Positions 61,795 through 64,000 of a DNA stretch of 64,000 nt are shown here, in pieces. The notes beneath the pieces were generated by a model. The model saw only the letters and a list, made by a program, of their open reading frames with translations, was not told the origin of the DNA and did not search any database. A program made the position numbers and the translations under genes. Source of the DNA: Chaetoderma sp. LZ-2023a (lineage: Eukaryota > Mollusca > Caudofoveata > Chaetodermatida > Chaetodermatidae); assembly GCA_034401795.1 (NCBI GenBank), contig CM067372.1:38754861-38818860 (forward strand), in the 5' to 3' direction. Every line of letters begins with the position of its first letter. Within the stretch, counting starts at the first letter, position 1.

Positions 61795-61818
61795 GGTGCT
61801 TAACTTTTGCACAGGTGT
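61795..61818 (-). repeat. Tc1 right terminal inverted repeat
   Basis: 24 bp, followed by TA. Confidence 0.95.
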
Positions 61819-62060
61819 ATACAACAGCTCGGAATTAGAAATCTATTAATCGCGTCGTCATTTTGGACCAGTCTATTATTTCACTACACGGTGCTCGTGC
61901 TATGTACTGCACCAGTAGGCCTAAACAGACGCCAGATAATTAAGTAAAGACGAGTAGTCGAAAGAATCCTATCTTTGGCAAAATCAGAGGGCGCTGCCCC
62001 CAGAATTCTTCCGAGGCAGTGCCCGTGCACCATTCAGTAACAGTGGAGTGGCTCTGCAAC
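61819..62060. other. Unassigned DNA
   Basis: No supported feature. Confidence 0.3.
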
Positions 62061-62220
62061 AGTGCGTGTGCGTGCGTGCGTGCGTGTGTGCGTTAGGTGC
62101 GTGTGTGTGTGCAGGATTTCGTGTTTGGGGGCGGGGCAGGGGGTGGGGCTTCCCTCTCCAGAATACTGGGGGGGGGGGGGGGTCCGGGGAGTCCCCACCA
62201 ACCCACCCCCCCCCCCAAAT
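62061..62220. repeat. (GTGC)n and poly-G/poly-C stretch
   Basis: GTGCGTGCGTGC, then GGGGCGGGG, a run of 14 G (62169-62182) and a poly-C run (62205-62216). The G and C runs could pair. Confidence 0.85.
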
Positions 62221-62704
62221 TTTTTAAAATTAGATGCTCTGAGAAGCCACCTGTATTCTGAGTGATAATTCGTGGTTAAAATTGCTCAGGAAAATGAGAA
62301 TTTTTCTCTTAGGAAATGTAAATTTACAGAGCATGAAAGGAATATCTTAGAAATCTTCCACTTGAATGACTGGTTTGCTATACCAAAATTTCAAATCAGG
62401 GCATGTAAATCGGCATTTTTCAAGATCTTTTCAGAAGGTCTGTCTAGTTAAGGTGTTAATGTCTGGTTAATGATATCACATCTTCTTATGTGTTCCTAGA
62501 TATTGTTGATATAAGATTTATGAGCAATAGCAACACGTGGTCAGTGGACACTAACAGTACCATAGAAATGCATATGCACAGTACACACACCACTGTGTGG
62601 GGTGGGGTGGCGGGGGTCCACCACAGGATTTTTTAATAAATATATGCTCTTAGAAGTCATCTCTTGCATTTTTGAGTGATAATTCGGTGTTAAAAAACGT
62701 ACAC
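62221..62704. repeat. Two diverged direct repeats
   Basis: TTTTTTAAAATTAGATGCTCTGAGAAG...GAGTGATAATTCG at 62221 recurs at 62632 as ATGCTCTTAGAAGTCATCTC...GAGTGATAATTCGG. Each follows a G/C-rich run. The part between includes a weak foldback like the TTAACCC MITEs. Confidence 0.5.
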
Positions 62705-62850
62705 TATGACGCCTGAGAGGGGGTGGGGGCTAAAGACATTATTAGCAACCCTCCACCCCCAAATTATTTTAGGGGTGGCTTTAACTTCCCCCCCCCAACC
62801 CCCCCCCCCCCCCCCCCAACCCCGCTCCGCCGCCACTGGAACCATTTAGC
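62705..62850. repeat. Poly-C-rich end of a possible DNA element
   Basis: A long C run (about 62788-62817), then CCCCGCTCCGCCGCCACTG, which in reverse resembles a CAGTGGCGG-type hAT end. The partner end was not found. Confidence 0.3.
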
Positions 62851-64000
62851 GCTATAACATTCTCAATGTTCCATCATTGCCTTCACACGTGGATCACTGG
62901 CCTGACTTAAGGCCATAATTAACATCCATGTATGTAATTGACTAAGTTTGACAAAATGGCCCATACTCTCTACAGGGAGTAGCCCCCCCCCCCCCCCACC
63001 ACCAAAGCAACGAGCTAGGCAGAAACATGCGCGCCCAGCTCGACTTGCCGGCGCAGATACCATATCATGAATATATGAAACCCGGGCGGATTCAGGGATA
63101 GGGTGTAGGGTGCCCTCGCCCACACACGCGTACGCAAGCACGCACACACAGACACACTCCACCTGACGTCACCCTTTCCATATGATATATCATGCCCTTT
63201 CTTTTCCAAACACATCCAAGTTAGTTTTCAACTGATATTACCTCCAGAAAGGCGGAGACACACTCTAGGGTTGGGGAATTAAAAAATTGTTTAATCTCAG
63301 GGGAAACCGTGTTCCCTTTCTTCTCCAACACCTGCACATATTCCAGTAATTAATATGTCGCATAAGATGGACAGCTTCAGATGAAACTTAGTGAAAAAAT
63401 AGCGTCTTGCATCACGTGTCGTATGGTGGCCAGTGTATCGCAACACATATCGTATCGTGGCAAAACGCATCGGTACGGCCCATAGAAATCTAAATATAGT
63501 ATTATGTAGAGTTCTATGGTACGCCCTAGCGGCCCTACTGATAGTGATAATATTAGTCAATCAAATATATCTCATTAAAACACTGAGGCACAATTCAGTT
63601 TAATTTTTTTGTGTATCAATAAGTGCGGTATAGTTTAACAGCAGATATAATGGTGAGTGCGTGTGGTACTTATATTCTGGAGTGATGTGACAGTGGCTAT
63701 CCGCGCGTCTTCCTCTTCCCTGGGAGTGTTGGAAGGTCTAGATTCTCTCAGTGGGAACCTGTATTTCTAGAGGTAAGTCTTGTAGCAGAAACTGGCGGTT
63801 TGAGTAAAATGCCTCCCCATCCGGTGCTGAGAGAGCTGCCTGCCATTAATGGATTTTCGGAGATAATGTAATAATATATCGAAATCTTCCTTGAATATGT
63901 GTAACATGTGTTGGAGGGAGAGCAGGAACGTGGGATCTTTTTCTGAAGAATTCGCAAGGCTAGAGCATAGTAGATGAAACCAGCCCGTGTCATCTGCATT
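62851..64000. other. Unassigned terminal region
   Basis: A poly-C run (62983-62998) and CACACACG-rich DNA near 63120-63155. Short frames have no recognised motif. Confidence 0.4.

Larger units (their letters stand above)
60161..61818 (-). mobile_element. Apparently intact Tc1-like transposon
   Basis: 1658 bp with perfect 24-bp terminal inverted repeats starting CACCTGTGCAAAAGTTAAGC, flanked by TA on both sides (60159-60160, 61819-61820), the Tc1/mariner target. It encloses one uninterrupted transposase on the minus strand. All parts needed for movement appear present. Confidence 0.95.

Overview
This is intergenic-rich eukaryotic DNA from an animal, most likely a marine invertebrate. The species cannot be read from the sequence. 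Reasons for an animal: two clear inward-rectifier K+ channel (Kir/KCNJ family) genes, a Tc1 transposase, Penelope-like and several LINE reverse transcriptases, many MITEs, and long (AT)n, (GT)n, (CT)n, (GTGC)n and (CTA)n microsatellites. There is no operon structure, no RNA gene I could support, and one 500-base assembly gap (40660-41159).

Host genes. Only two host genes are convincing. Kir gene 1 (26967-28538, +) and Kir gene 2 (58273-59655, -) point toward each other across about 30 kb of repeats. Each carries the whole channel core in one exon. Both depart from vertebrate Kir2 at functional positions: gene 1 has Gln and Arg at the two rectification sites, and gene 2 has a TIGFG filter and no Arg at the pore salt-bridge site. 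In both, the C-terminal coding end lies in minisatellite-like DNA.

Layout. 1-6.4 kb: AATTCC-rich repeats, two foldback MITEs, a broken copy of an uncharacterised multicopy animal gene, then a Penelope-like element without its RT core, ending at an (AT)n tract. 6.4-14.1 kb: an 80-nt hairpin, MITEs, a hAT element with perfect 8-bp target duplication, an L2/CR1-like LINE tail inside a CTA repeat, and a 1.6-kb element with TTAA duplications. 15-25.6 kb: (GT)n, two copies of one LINE family lying tail to tail, an 'AAGATGG' repeat array, another LINE, and palindromic MITE fragments. 26.9-28.5 kb: Kir gene 1. 28.5-38.8 kb: MITEs, a 26/39-bp minisatellite, microsatellites, and an element embedded in (CT)n. 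38.8-43 kb: a 1.8-kb block present nearly identically on both sides of the gap, probably an assembly duplication. 43-51.5 kb: repeat arrays and LINE remnants. 51.5-54.4 kb: a doubly truncated Tx1/L1-like LINE between inverted arms. 54.4-57.4 kb: MITE cluster. 58-59.7 kb: Kir gene 2. 60.16-61.82 kb: an apparently intact Tc1 element. 62-64 kb: poly-G/C and low-complexity DNA.

The best candidate for something undescribed is a modular MITE family with about ten copies or fragments here. It has two alternative terminal-repeat types around one shared body. The body holds a palindrome that also occurs alone, and the left part carries clusters of cAMP-response-element-like TGACGTCA sites.
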